64,000 nucleotides of DNA from NCBI RefSeq assembly GCF_002958735.1, contig NZ_PPGH01000035.1, forward strand, positions 398,001 to 462,000. The letters are read 5' to 3'. The position numbers were made by a program, and so were the translations under genes. This document shows, piece after piece, positions 9,506 through 20,359 of this stretch (its first letter is position 1; each line of letters starts with the position of its first letter). This stretch comes from Chromatium okenii. GTDB taxonomy: Bacteria > Pseudomonadota > Gammaproteobacteria > Chromatiales > Chromatiaceae. The notes beneath the pieces are model-generated. The model saw only the letters and a list, made by a program, of their open reading frames with translations. It ran no database searches and had not been told where the DNA came from.

Positions 9506-10354
9506 TTAAACAGGTTTAACGCCAGTGTACGCTTCCAATCGTTTCAATAACTCAGGAAAACGCTCCACGAAAAACAGCGGCTGCGTCTCGCGGGGATTAT
9601 TCGGGCTGGTTTCATTGCGCCCGTATTGCAAACCCTCCTCGGTCAAACTCCAGAACCATTTAATTGTGTTGCCAGTGCTCTTGCGTGAAAGATGTTCCAG
9701 AATGCCCATTGCTTCTAATGCGGGATTGACGATCTTGGCAACGCGATGACCGAGCGGATGTTCGATCTCTTTCAATAGCGGAGTGATCGCTCTGACCAAT
9801 GGCTCATCGACATAATCCGGTAAAAAAGCGGGTGAAATGTGTTCACTCTCAGCGATCTTCGTCAGCATCCGAATCTTACTGGTGTCTGACATGCGCAACA
9901 TTCGCGCTGCTGCTTCAGCAATATAAATCGCAATAGCCAGTTCTCTGCTAATGAAAGCGTGATCTGATGCTGTATTGCGTGGATTGATTGCCTGCCCCTG
10001 CGTCCAATAATCCCAGAGCGCATCATCACATTCATTCTGATAAGCAATGACGGTCTCGCGGATGTCTGGCTTGACTTTATTCGGGTGAATAGTCATCAGC
10101 CAACCGGGGAGTTTGCGGAGTGGGAGGCATGAAACAGCACGACGTTGATCGTCACCCGGCATCTGCATGGTGATTTCCACCATGCAGGTAGAAAAGCGTT
10201 GATTTTGCGTTATTTTTACGTGCTGAGATTTCCAATCAAGCCCCATACCCTCAACGACAGGCTTCATCGGTGTGTACGGAACGCCGTCGATGTCAACGAG
10301 GAAAAGGGTTGTATTGCGGAATGGAACGGGAATGAGAGAATTGCGGTTATTCAT
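9506..10354 (-). CDS. Phage antirepressor (P22 AR N-terminal domain) with shared C-terminal domain
   Basis: 282 residues from ATG at 10354 (MNNRNSLIPVPFRNTTLFLV). The first 120 residues match the P22-type antirepressor N-terminal domain: PFRNTTLFLVDIDGVPYTPMKP, VEGMGLDWKSQ, LPGWLMTIHPNKVKP and a WDYW block. Such proteins inactivate phage repressors. Residues about 160-282 form a separate domain (TSKIRML, DEPLVRAITPLLK, ALEAMGILEHLSRKSTG, FWSLTEEGLQYGRNETSPNN) almost identical to the end of the Rha-type protein at 63229-64000, also at DNA level. The gene is isolated from other phage genes and preceded by the Ash-like leader ORF. AGGA upstream of the start is a plausible ribosome site. Length is normal and no defect is seen. 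Confidence 0.85.
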   Translation of the reverse strand: MNNRNSLIPVPFRNTTLFLVDIDGVPYTPMKPVVEGMGLDWKSQHVKITQNQRFSTCMVEITMQMPGDDQRRAVSCLPLRKLPGWLMTIHPNKVKPDIRETVIAYQNECDDALWDYWTQGQAINPRNTASDHAFISRELAIAIYIAEAAARMLRMSDTSKIRMLTKIAESEHISPAFLPDYVDEPLVRAITPLLKEIEHPLGHRVAKIVNPALEAMGILEHLSRKSTGNTIKWFWSLTEEGLQYGRNETSPNNPRETQPLFFVERFPELLKRLEAYTGVKPV

Positions 10355-10399
10355 AATGAAATCCTGCTAGTTTTTCTGAAACAATAAACTGCCTAAAAA

Positions 10400-10591
10400 T
10401 CAGGCATCCCGCAGGAGCTTCAGACCGCTAACAGACGGCGGGTTTATTCGTGAGCTTGTTGCCATGCCCCTTATTTCACCGCACTCCAACGGAATGCCTT
10501 CAACCGTGGTGCTGTAGTGCACAAAAAAGTAGGCATTAAAAAAACCGCTAACTCTCGTGTGCGGTAACGCTGTCAGGTGTGTCTGAAGCAC
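10400..10591 (-). CDS. Ash-like small leader ORF upstream of the antirepressor
   Basis: An open frame of 63 residues from GTG at 10591 contains RVSGFFNAYFFVHYSTTVEG, then IPLECGEIRGMATSSRINPP and SGLKLLRDA. This pattern recalls the Ash family of short proteins found just upstream of antirepressor and related genes in P4-like phages. The same DNA is rich in small inverted and direct repeats: CAGGTG/CACCTG at 10574-10594, and ACCGCTAAC at 10424-10432 and 10544-10552. A structured regulatory RNA of the C4 antisense type, known to control phage antirepressors, is therefore an alternative or overlapping reading. The family recall is moderate, and whether the peptide is made cannot be told from sequence. 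Confidence 0.5.
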   Translation of the reverse strand: MLQTHLTALPHTRVSGFFNAYFFVHYSTTVEGIPLECGEIRGMATSSRINPPSVSGLKLLRDA

Positions 10592-10636
10592 CTGTCAATA
10601 GCAAAACACGCCAACAAACCAATGTCAACCACTAAA

Positions 10637-13618
10637 TCAATTCTCTTTTTTCCGCGCCAGATTCAACGCTAATAATCGCTGTAAAATCTCCGCTTCATTC
10701 AATTCCGCTGCGTCATTTTCCCAGCTATAAGCTGCGGCGACTGCCTGATCTAATTTGACATGTGCATTCACCAGCCACGCCGGTTTTTTATTATACAAAT
10801 TGGTCAGAGTGCGCTGTTTTAATTGCGCTGAGAATTCAGGTTTAGGAATGATGCGATCAGGATAATCGGCGACGATTTCCGGCTGGCGTTCAATCCATTC
10901 CGGCGGATTTAACCAATTCTCACGTAATTGATTGAGTTGAAATGCTGCCTCCGCAATAGCGATTGCATGATCTCGATATTCTGCTGCAACCGTCGGAATG
11001 ATCGCGCCACTTTCCAATGTTTCAATTGCGCCGCCAGTATTTGCTGGCGTTAAACCAATTGGAAAAGGGAAAGTTTCAAATGTCGTGGTTGGCGTATAGC
11101 GCGGCGTTGGCCCTAAACTCGTTCCCATCCGCAATGACCATAATTCATGGAAACGAGAATGCAAAATGCCGAAAGTAGTGTCATCAGCGCGGGAAATAGC
11201 AATTAATTGTTGATCTGGAAGAACGGTAACATTTAACCAAGAAAAATTACGATATTTAGCCATTGTTGGCGTGGCGATATATCGATAAAGATATTTCAAC
11301 GCACTTCGCATTCCCGGTCTTGCTTCAGCATGTCGCCACCAATATCGTCGATAAGATTCCCTGTTATTATTTTCCCTGATTGGTTTGACTTTTTCTGTTA
11401 AATAAGTAAATGGCATTTCATAAAATGCTGCATCATTTTCTGATATATCAATTCCAAAATCGATAATCCAAACGTCTCGATCACGCCTCGTAAGATCAAT
11501 TCCATTGCATAGAGGGCGCAAAACTATTGCATTAGATTTGCCATTTGGATTAGGCAAAGTCAGCCATTGACGCGCCAAATTGCCAGCAATATCAAAAGCA
11601 CCCTTTTTTGATGCACCCATACAACAGGCATTGGCATTTTCAATCAGCGGCTTTGCTGTAGTTATATCCGACCCAGCTTCAATACTGCCAGCTGTCAAAT
11701 CTGCATAAATTGCTGCAACTTCTGCATTATTCAAAACTGGCTTTAATTTCGTATTCCCGAAGCAAATTAAACTCACGCGAACGGCTGCGCCGCTGTTAAT
11801 CCAAGGCTCATCTGACCACGCATTAAAAATCGTCGTCGTCTTACAAATGCGCTCTAATACTTGACGATTTGCTCCGCCACGAATGGAATTGGTTGACACC
11901 AAACCAGCAGCGTTGGCTTTTTCCAATTCAATCTGTGTTCGCGCCTTTTCAAACCAATACGTCACCAAATCCGCACCTGCTGGAATGCGCCCAGCATAAA
12001 TCGTTTCTAGTGCCGTAAAATAATCATCACCCAATACGCTGCGTTTTTTGCTGCCACCTAAAAACGGCGGATTGCCGACAATGACATCAGCGGTTGGCCA
12101 ATTCGGCTCGCTGCCGTCCGCATTTACCACTGCATCACGTTGATCAATGATATTGATAGTTTTCAGAATTGGATTTTTTGCCAATGAAAAACCGTGATTC
12201 AGCATCCATTGAATTTCACCAATCCAAACTGTGACCCGTGCCAATTCCGCTGCATAAATGTTTAATTCAATTCCGAGCACATTTTCTGGTCCAACCTTGG
12301 GAAAACTGGCGGGCAAACCCAATCGCTCTGCATCTAAAATAACCTCGTGTTCTAAATCCTTCAAACCGCGCAATGCTAATAATAAAAAGTTCCCAGAACC
12401 ACACGCAGGATCAAGCACACGGAAATTTTGCAACCGCATTAAAAAATCCCGACAGCGTTTTGCAATCTGTCTTTGCGCTGCTGTCTCAGCGTCTCTGGCT
12501 TTTTCTCTGATTTCTCTTATATCTTCAACTAATTTAGTGGTTAATTTCGCCGTACTCGCCGTTGAAATTGCCTTATTAACTTTGCTTTTTCGCGCAGCAA
12601 TTTTATCAACCAATTTTGTAATCGCAGCCTGCTGAAGACGCCATTCTTCGCGCAATGGATCAAGCACTACTGGATTGACCAGCCGCATAATTGAAGCCGG
12701 ATCGGTATAATGCGCACCAAGTTGTTCACGCTGATTTGGATCCAATCCGCGCTCGAATAACGTGCCGAAAATACTTGGTTCAATTGCCGACCAATTCAAT
12801 TGCGCCAATTCTCGCAGCAATTTCACATCATTGCGAGTTAACGGCAACGGCGATGCGGCATCAAATAATCCGCCATTAAACCAATCAACCGGATCATTCC
12901 CAAAGAATCCACCAGTTGCCATCGTATTAAACAGATTAGTCAGCGTTGGTGGCAAATGTTCCAAACGCTGCTGCCCGATTTCCAATAATTTACCAAACAA
13001 TTTATTGGGCAATAAACCAATGTCATCAGCGAAAAAACAAAATAGAATTTGCTGACAAAAATGCGCAACTTGCTGGGTATCGTGACCACGTTCGCACAAG
13101 GTTTGCGCCAATTCGCCAAATTGACGCGCTGCTTTTTCGGTTAATACCGCAGTAGTGAGCTTTGGGCGCAAGCGTTCTGGTTCGGTAAATGCCCATTTTA
13201 ATAACCGCAAGTTATCGGGATTGCGCAAATCTTCCAGCGCCAATGAATACTTATCAGGGACAGTGCCATTAAATGCCGTATGAATAATGATTTGTTCCAT
13301 ATCAGAAACAATCAGCAGCGGCGGATTTCCCAATGCTGGCGCGTAGCGATGGAGCTGAACAAATGCGTCATTCAAGTTTTTGCGCTTGCCTTTGTATTCC
13401 CAGCCAAAGCAATTGCGTTTCCACACATCCGCCCAACCATCGCTGCCGGTGGTTTTCTTTGCGCCGCGTTCAAAGCAATAAAACTCGCCGTTTGGATCAA
13501 TTTCTGCTGGCGTTGGTTCATTTAATAATCGACACAAATCAATAAAATGCTCCTGCGCTGCCGAGCGTTCTTTTAACGTGGATGCTTGCCATTTAGCAAT
13601 AAATTGGTCAGGTGTCAT
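10637..13618 (-). CDS. MmeI-like type IIL restriction-modification enzyme, copy 2
   Basis: 993 residues from ATG at 13618 (MTPDQFIAKWQAS), equal in length to copy 1. Nuclease site D64-X9-E74-Y-K76, methyltransferase motif I DPACGSGNF at 403-411 and motif IV NPPF at 516-519 are all intact. Residues 1-330 and 400-635 are nearly the same as copy 1. The helical linker 330-390 and above all 640-800 differ strongly (for example CMGASKKGAF against RGLAKVGQF, and RHAEARPGMRSALKYL against RLGRSGIEIRTALNPL). The second stretch covers the target recognition domain, so the two enzymes should read different DNA sequences. The upstream bases AGAGAATACC-CCC before ATG are shared by both copies, indicating duplication of the whole gene with its leader. 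Confidence 0.9.
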   Translation of the reverse strand: MTPDQFIAKWQASTLKERSAAQEHFIDLCRLLNEPTPAEIDPNGEFYCFERGAKKTTGSDGWADVWKRNCFGWEYKGKRKNLNDAFVQLHRYAPALGNPPLLIVSDMEQIIIHTAFNGTVPDKYSLALEDLRNPDNLRLLKWAFTEPERLRPKLTTAVLTEKAARQFGELAQTLCERGHDTQQVAHFCQQILFCFFADDIGLLPNKLFGKLLEIGQQRLEHLPPTLTNLFNTMATGGFFGNDPVDWFNGGLFDAASPLPLTRNDVKLLRELAQLNWSAIEPSIFGTLFERGLDPNQREQLGAHYTDPASIMRLVNPVVLDPLREEWRLQQAAITKLVDKIAARKSKVNKAISTASTAKLTTKLVEDIREIREKARDAETAAQRQIAKRCRDFLMRLQNFRVLDPACGSGNFLLLALRGLKDLEHEVILDAERLGLPASFPKVGPENVLGIELNIYAAELARVTVWIGEIQWMLNHGFSLAKNPILKTINIIDQRDAVVNADGSEPNWPTADVIVGNPPFLGGSKKRSVLGDDYFTALETIYAGRIPAGADLVTYWFEKARTQIELEKANAAGLVSTNSIRGGANRQVLERICKTTTIFNAWSDEPWINSGAAVRVSLICFGNTKLKPVLNNAEVAAIYADLTAGSIEAGSDITTAKPLIENANACCMGASKKGAFDIAGNLARQWLTLPNPNGKSNAIVLRPLCNGIDLTRRDRDVWIIDFGIDISENDAAFYEMPFTYLTEKVKPIRENNNRESYRRYWWRHAEARPGMRSALKYLYRYIATPTMAKYRNFSWLNVTVLPDQQLIAISRADDTTFGILHSRFHELWSLRMGTSLGPTPRYTPTTTFETFPFPIGLTPANTGGAIETLESGAIIPTVAAEYRDHAIAIAEAAFQLNQLRENWLNPPEWIERQPEIVADYPDRIIPKPEFSAQLKQRTLTNLYNKKPAWLVNAHVKLDQAVAAAYSWENDAAELNEAEILQRLLALNLARKKEN

Positions 13619-13786
13619 GGGCGGTATTCTCTGGAATTCCTAAATTGCCGAACATTCTTGCACTACTAACTGCATTAGCATAACATGATTCAATAATTAA
13701 CTGCTGGTTCCACGATGTATTTTTAACCGTTACACTTCAGTCACTACAGATAACGCACGTCATCGCAAAAAATTAGGATGAAATCC

Positions 13787-15593
<1,807 letters not shown>

Positions 15594-15618
15594 CGATGCG
15601 CTTGCCGCATTGCTCATT

Positions 15619-17049
15619 TCACGGCATTTGATCGAGACCAATTGCCGATGAAGCGCGAGGCGTTTTATTGGTTGTACGCAACAGCAATGGCATCATGACG
15701 ATTAACGTCCCTAATAACAGCACAATCTCAAATGCGTAAACGGATTCATAACCAATGACCATATCGCCGATTTTAATCCCCAGTGATCCCGTACTTGCTA
15801 AATTGGAAATAAGATCGCGCATTCCGCCACCAAATGCCATCGCCACGCCATTTGCTGTTGCCTGTACTGCGCCCCATGCGCCAAGCGCCAAACCGCTGTG
15901 TCCACCTTCCGCTAAATCCATTGCCGCAGTTAATGTGCCAATGGCAAATAAACCCGCACCAAATCCAATTAACGTGGTGCCGACGCGAAATAACGCAGTT
16001 GATTCAAGTGCCGCAGCGAAAATGACGGCGGCAAATGCAAATAAGCCAACTGCTGCGCCACTTGCGGATAAACGATAAGTATTGCCACCACGTCCGAGTA
16101 CTCGCGCTGCCAGCGCAAATGCCACCAACGTTCCGCCAGACAGCAGCGCCGTCAACGCAGTCGTTTGCGACACGGTCATTCCGAGCACTTGTCCGCCGTA
16201 GGGTTCCAGCAAAATGTCCTGCATCGTGAATCCTGCTGTGCCCAAACCTACTGCCACTAATAAACGGCTGGCGCGTCCGCCCTGCGAAAAGTCGCGCCAA
16301 GTCTCCATAAATGGCGGACGCGGTGGCGGTGCGGCAGCGCGGGTGCGATCAATCGCTTCTTGTCGCCACAGCGCAATAACGTTGAGCAGCAAAGTTGCTG
16401 CTGCTGCGCCTTGAATCAGTTGAATTAACAATTGCGGCGTGAAATGGGTCAATAATTTGCCGAACAGCAGCGAACTCAACAGCATTCCAACGAGCAGCGT
16501 CACGTACAGCAGCGCCACCACGCGAGGACGTTTTTCCGCTGGCGCGAGATCAGTTGCCAGCGCCAGCCCTGCTGTTTGCGTGGTGTGCAAGCCCGCGCCC
16601 ACCAGTAAAAATGCGCCCGCTGCGCCAATTTTTCCCAGAAAATTCATGTCGTTGGCGGTATCTGATAACAGCAGCAGCGCAAATGGCATGATGGAAAAAC
16701 CGCCAAATTGCAGCAGACTGCCGATCCAAATATAGGGAATGCGCCGCAACCCAAATGCCGAACGGTGATAATCGGAGCGATAGCCGATCAATGCGCGTAA
16801 TGGCGCGAACACCAGCGGCAGTGCGACCATTGTCGCCACCAGCCACGTTGGAACGTGAAGCTCAACCACCATGACGCGGTTAAGTGTGCCGGTCAGCAAT
16901 ACCATTGCCATGCCGACCGAGACTTGAAACAGTGACAGTCGCAATAAACGGCTCAATGGCAAATCCGGCGTGGCGACATCGGCAAAGGGCAAAATCCGGC
17001 GCAAAAATTGCCGCCAAGTGAGTAACTGTGGGTTCTGGGAATGATTCAT
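15619..17049 (-). CDS. PucC/LhaA-family major facilitator transporter
   Basis: 476 residues from ATG at 17049 with about 12 hydrophobic segments. The start DLPLSRLLRLSLFQVSVGMA, followed by LTGTLNRVMVVEL and the conserved loop RALIGYRSDYHRSAFGLRRIPYIW, is characteristic of the BCD/PucC branch of the major facilitator superfamily. Members (PucC, LhaA, BCH2) assist assembly of bacteriochlorophyll light-harvesting complexes in the inner membrane of phototrophs. This is the strongest hint that the organism is a purple bacterium. No other photosynthesis gene lies in the window, so it may be a paralogue outside the main photosynthesis cluster with another pigment or lipid role. It is convergent with murU; 143 bp separate it from the divergent discoidin gene. 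Confidence 0.85.
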   Translation of the reverse strand: MNHSQNPQLLTWRQFLRRILPFADVATPDLPLSRLLRLSLFQVSVGMAMVLLTGTLNRVMVVELHVPTWLVATMVALPLVFAPLRALIGYRSDYHRSAFGLRRIPYIWIGSLLQFGGFSIMPFALLLLSDTANDMNFLGKIGAAGAFLLVGAGLHTTQTAGLALATDLAPAEKRPRVVALLYVTLLVGMLLSSLLFGKLLTHFTPQLLIQLIQGAAAATLLLNVIALWRQEAIDRTRAAAPPPRPPFMETWRDFSQGGRASRLLVAVGLGTAGFTMQDILLEPYGGQVLGMTVSQTTALTALLSGGTLVAFALAARVLGRGGNTYRLSASGAAVGLFAFAAVIFAAALESTALFRVGTTLIGFGAGLFAIGTLTAAMDLAEGGHSGLALGAWGAVQATANGVAMAFGGGMRDLISNLASTGSLGIKIGDMVIGYESVYAFEIVLLLGTLIVMMPLLLRTTNKTPRASSAIGLDQMP

Positions 17050-17116
17050 CGCGTTCCTGAAAATGGGTGTAAATGCTTGATTGTAGAGTCTGCTGATTTT
17101 AAGGCCGAATATCGCT

Positions 17117-17165
17117 TTTCAGTTGTTAGTGACCACGGTGTTTCCTGCTGACAACCGAAAACTTC
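17117..17165. repeat. Dispersed TCAGTTGT-type repeat, copy 1
   Basis: The segment shares the order CAGTTGTTAGTGACCAC, GGTGTTTCCT, GACAACCGAAAACTT with the reverse strand of 31012-31069 (CAGTTGTCAGTAACAAC, AGTGTTTCTT, GGCAACCGACAACTT). Both copies are intergenic, near promoters of divergent genes. The function is unknown. The rest of 17050-17192 holds no gene. Confidence 0.45.
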
Positions 17166-17192
17166 TAAAATCATTCCGCAGCAGGTGGCACG

Positions 17193-20100
17193 ATGCACAC
17201 GCAAACGCTTGATAATTTTGATGATCTTTCCGTGTGGTCGCCGATCACTTCCGGGCAAGCGCAGTTGATTCTCACGCCGATTGCCGCGCCAGCGAGTCTG
17301 GCGATGCAACTCGCATTTGATTTTGCGGGTGGCGGTGGATTCGTCGTCGCTCGCCGCGAGCTGGCGCTGAAGTTGCCGGACAGTTACGCGCTGTTGCTGG
17401 ATGTCCGCGCTGCCGCGCCAGCCAATGCGTTTGAATTCAAAGTGATTGATCCCAGCGGCGCGAATGTGTGGCGTTATCGAGATGATGCCTTTGATTTCAC
17501 GACGGATTGGCGAACGCTGCGCATTCCCAGCAAAGCGTTGACCTTCGGTTGGGGACCGGCTGGCGGTGGTGTCGCGCATGAAGTCGGCGCAATTGAAATC
17601 GTGATTGCAGCGGGTCCGGGCGGTTGTGGCGAATTGACGGTTGCCAATTTGCGTTTGGAAAACCGCACACCAACGCAGATGCCGTTAATCAGCGCCAGCT
17701 CTGCGCAATCCGATCACGCCGCAGTGTGCGCGATGGACGGTGATGCAGCGACTTGTTGGCGAGCTGCGCAGTTGCCCGCTGTTTTAGACCTTGATTTTCA
17801 GGATGAACGCGATTACGGCGGCGTGATTTTGCGCTGGGCAGAACCGACAGCGCGGCAGTTTGCCTGTGCGCCAGCGACGACGGCACAACTTGGCGCAGTC
17901 TTTATGTCGCACCTCGCGCTGCCGGTGATTGCAACGCAGTCTATTTGCCCGACGGCTGTTCGCGGTGGCTGCGGCTGATGGTTGATCAATCCCAGCCTGT
18001 TGATAAATCTCCCCAACCCGCCGGTTTCATCAAATCCCCCAACCCCCCTTTTTCAAAGGGGGGCTTTCAGCTTCTTCTTTTGAGCAAGGGCTTTCTGCTT
18101 CTCCCCACTTTGAAAAAGACACCTCTTCATCTCCCCCCTTTGAAAAAGGGGGGCAGGGGGGGATTTCTTCTACTGGCGTGATCGCAATTGAGCTGCAGCC
18201 GGAAGGTTTCGCCGTTCAATCAACGATTTCTTTCACAATTGGCTGCCGCTGCGCCGCGAGGTCGTTATCCGCGCTGGCTGTATCGAGAGCAGAGTTATTG
18301 GACGCCGGTCGATGTGCCAAATGGAACGTGGCGGCGCTGTTTAATGAAGAAGGCATGGTCGAAATTCGCCGCGCTGGGTTCGCAGTGGAACCGGTGCTGA
18401 TCGTCGGCGAAAAGACGCTGGTGACGTGGGCAGATTGCACGATTGAGCAGCAACTGGTGCAGCAACCGCTGCCGTTGCCGCGAGCAATATGGCGCTGGCG
18501 CGATCCGACGAGCGCGACCAGTTTGCAATTAACCGTGACCGCCAGCGCCAGCAACGTCGCCGCTGCAACCTGCTTTCAACTCAGTTATCAGCTTGAAAAT
18601 CAAAGCGATACGCCGATAACCGTGCAGCTCGGCGTACTGGTGCGCCCGTTTCAAGTGTCACCGCCTTGGCAACATTGGCGCGACATCGGCGGCGTGAGTC
18701 CGATTCACACGCTGGCGTATCGGGACGGCGCAGTTTGGGTGAATGACGCGCTGGCGCTCGTGCCGGTCACGCCGCCGAGCGCGTTTGGCGCAGCGGCATT
18801 TGATGAAGGCGCAATCACCGAGGCGCTGGCAGCGGACGCATTGCCCAGCGCCCACGCCGTCAATGACCCATTTGGTTATGCTTCCGGCGCATTGTTATTT
18901 GCCATGACGCTGGCAGCGGGCGAATGCCGTGAAATTGTAGTGAATGCACCGAGTAATGAAAGTTATCAATTGACAATTGAGAGCTTTCAATTCACAGATA
19001 ATTCATTAAACGCTGCGCAAAAACAATGGACGCGGGCGCTTGGCGCAGTGCATTTTCAATTGCCGTTAATCGCACAGGATTATCTCCACGCTGCGTTGGG
19101 TTCATTGGCACATATTTTGATTACGCGCAGTGGCGCAGCATTACAGCCCGGCGCTCGGCGCTATACCCGTTCGTGGATTCGAGACGGCGCAGGCATGGTC
19201 GCCGCATTATTACGCTTTGGTCGCCCACAGGATGCTGAAGCATTTATTCGTTGGTATGCACCATTTCAATTGCCAGATGGCAATGTTCCGTGCTGTGTTG
19301 ACGATGAAGGCGCAGATTGGTTGCCGGAGCATGACAGTCACGGTCAATTGATTTTTGTGATTGCTGAGTATTACCGCTTCACTGGCGATCTTCAATTCAT
19401 TCAAGAATTCTGGCCGACCATTCAACGCGCCGTGAACTATTTAGAACAACTCCGCACCGAACGCCTCACTGCGTATTATCAAGCGGATGAACATCGTGCC
19501 TGTTTTGGTTTATTGCCAGAATCAGTCAGCCACGAAGGTTATTTAGCGCATCCAGTGCATTCTTATTGGGATGATTTCTGGGCACTGCGCGGATTAAAAG
19601 ATGCTGTATTGCTGGCGCAGGTAATGAATAAAACGGAAGAAGCAGCACATTTCACCGCATTGCATGACGATTTTAATTGCACACTTCATGCCTCGCTTAC
19701 AACGCACCATGACCGAACGCGGCATTGATTTTTTACCCGGTTCGGTTGAATGGGCTGATCCCGATCCAACGGCCACCGCAAATGCGCTCACGTTAATTGA
19801 TGACCTGCATCAATTACCGATTGCCATATTAAACCGTAGCTTTGATTTATTTATGGAACGTTTTCGCGCCATGCACGGCGAATCACCAGTTGCGTGGACG
19901 AATTACACGCCGTATGAAATTCGCATTATTGGCGCATTAATACGCTTAGGGCGACGCGATGACGCGCATGAATTAGCGCGGTTTTTTCTCAATGAACGTC
20001 GCCCGCCAGTTTGGAATCAATGGCCAGAAATTGCATGGCGCAATCCGCGAGCGCCTGGTCATCAAGGCGATTTACCACACGCGTGGATTAGCGCCGAATA

Positions 20101-20341
20101 CTGTCTGGTCTTTCGTGATTTTTTTGTTTACGAACGCGACAGCGATCAATCATTAGTCATTGGCGCAGGTATTCTCTCAGCATGGCTTGATGCGGGTGAC
20201 ATCATCATCAACGCATTGCCAACAGCTTATGGTCTCATTGATCTGCAATTCCAACGTCAAGCAAATGGCAGCGTTACCGCACAAATTGGCGGATCATTCC
20301 GCTCTCCACCCGGCGGAATTCAGCTTGCATTACCAGCATAA
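17193..20341 (+). pseudogene. Discoidin-domain / glycosidase-like protein, broken by frameshifts and an insertion
   Basis: A single long gene of roughly 1000 codons is recognisable in pieces. 17193-17870 encodes a carbohydrate-binding-like N-terminus (TLDNFDDLSVWSP, GGGGFVVARRELAL, WGPAGGGVAHEVGAIEIVIA). A one-base shift at about 17870 moves to SDDGTTWRSLYVAPR, the F5/8-type domain. A repeat insertion sits at 18032-18174. The protein resumes as IAIELQPEGFA at 18180, shifts frame for about 40 codons (RGRYPRWLYREQSYWTPVDV) and returns to FNEEGMVEIRR. It stays in frame through an (alpha/alpha)-barrel-like part (YTRSWIRDGAGMVAAL) to about 19695, and shifts once more to finish as RGIDFLPGSVEWADPDPTA. 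At least four indels plus the insertion leave no product. Some indels may be assembly errors, but the insertion looks real. Confidence 0.8.
18032..18174. mobile_element. MITE-like element with CCCCCC inverted ends inside a gene
   Basis: About 140 bp bounded by inverted copies of the dispersed C-rich palindrome. The left end reads AAATCCCCCAACC followed by CCCCCCTTT-TTC-AAAGGGGGG (18043-18063). The right end reads CCCCCCTTT-GAA-AAAGGGGGG (18133-18153, with a few A's in the loop) followed by CAGGGGGGGATTT. The interior (18064-18130) holds a third, imperfect copy (CCCCACTTTGAAAAAG). The outer ends are thus terminal inverted repeats of about 30 bases. No clear target-site duplication was seen. 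It interrupts the discoidin gene between two parts that otherwise join well. No transposase is encoded, so it would be non-autonomous. Confidence 0.6.
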
Positions 20342-20359
20342 TTCATTGAGAAAAAACCG

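Noticed and set aside
17945..18181. 78-residue protein across the C-rich palindromes (SPNPPFSKGG...LPPLKKGGRGG)
   Set aside because: This is the translation of the inserted repeat, common as spurious protein annotation.
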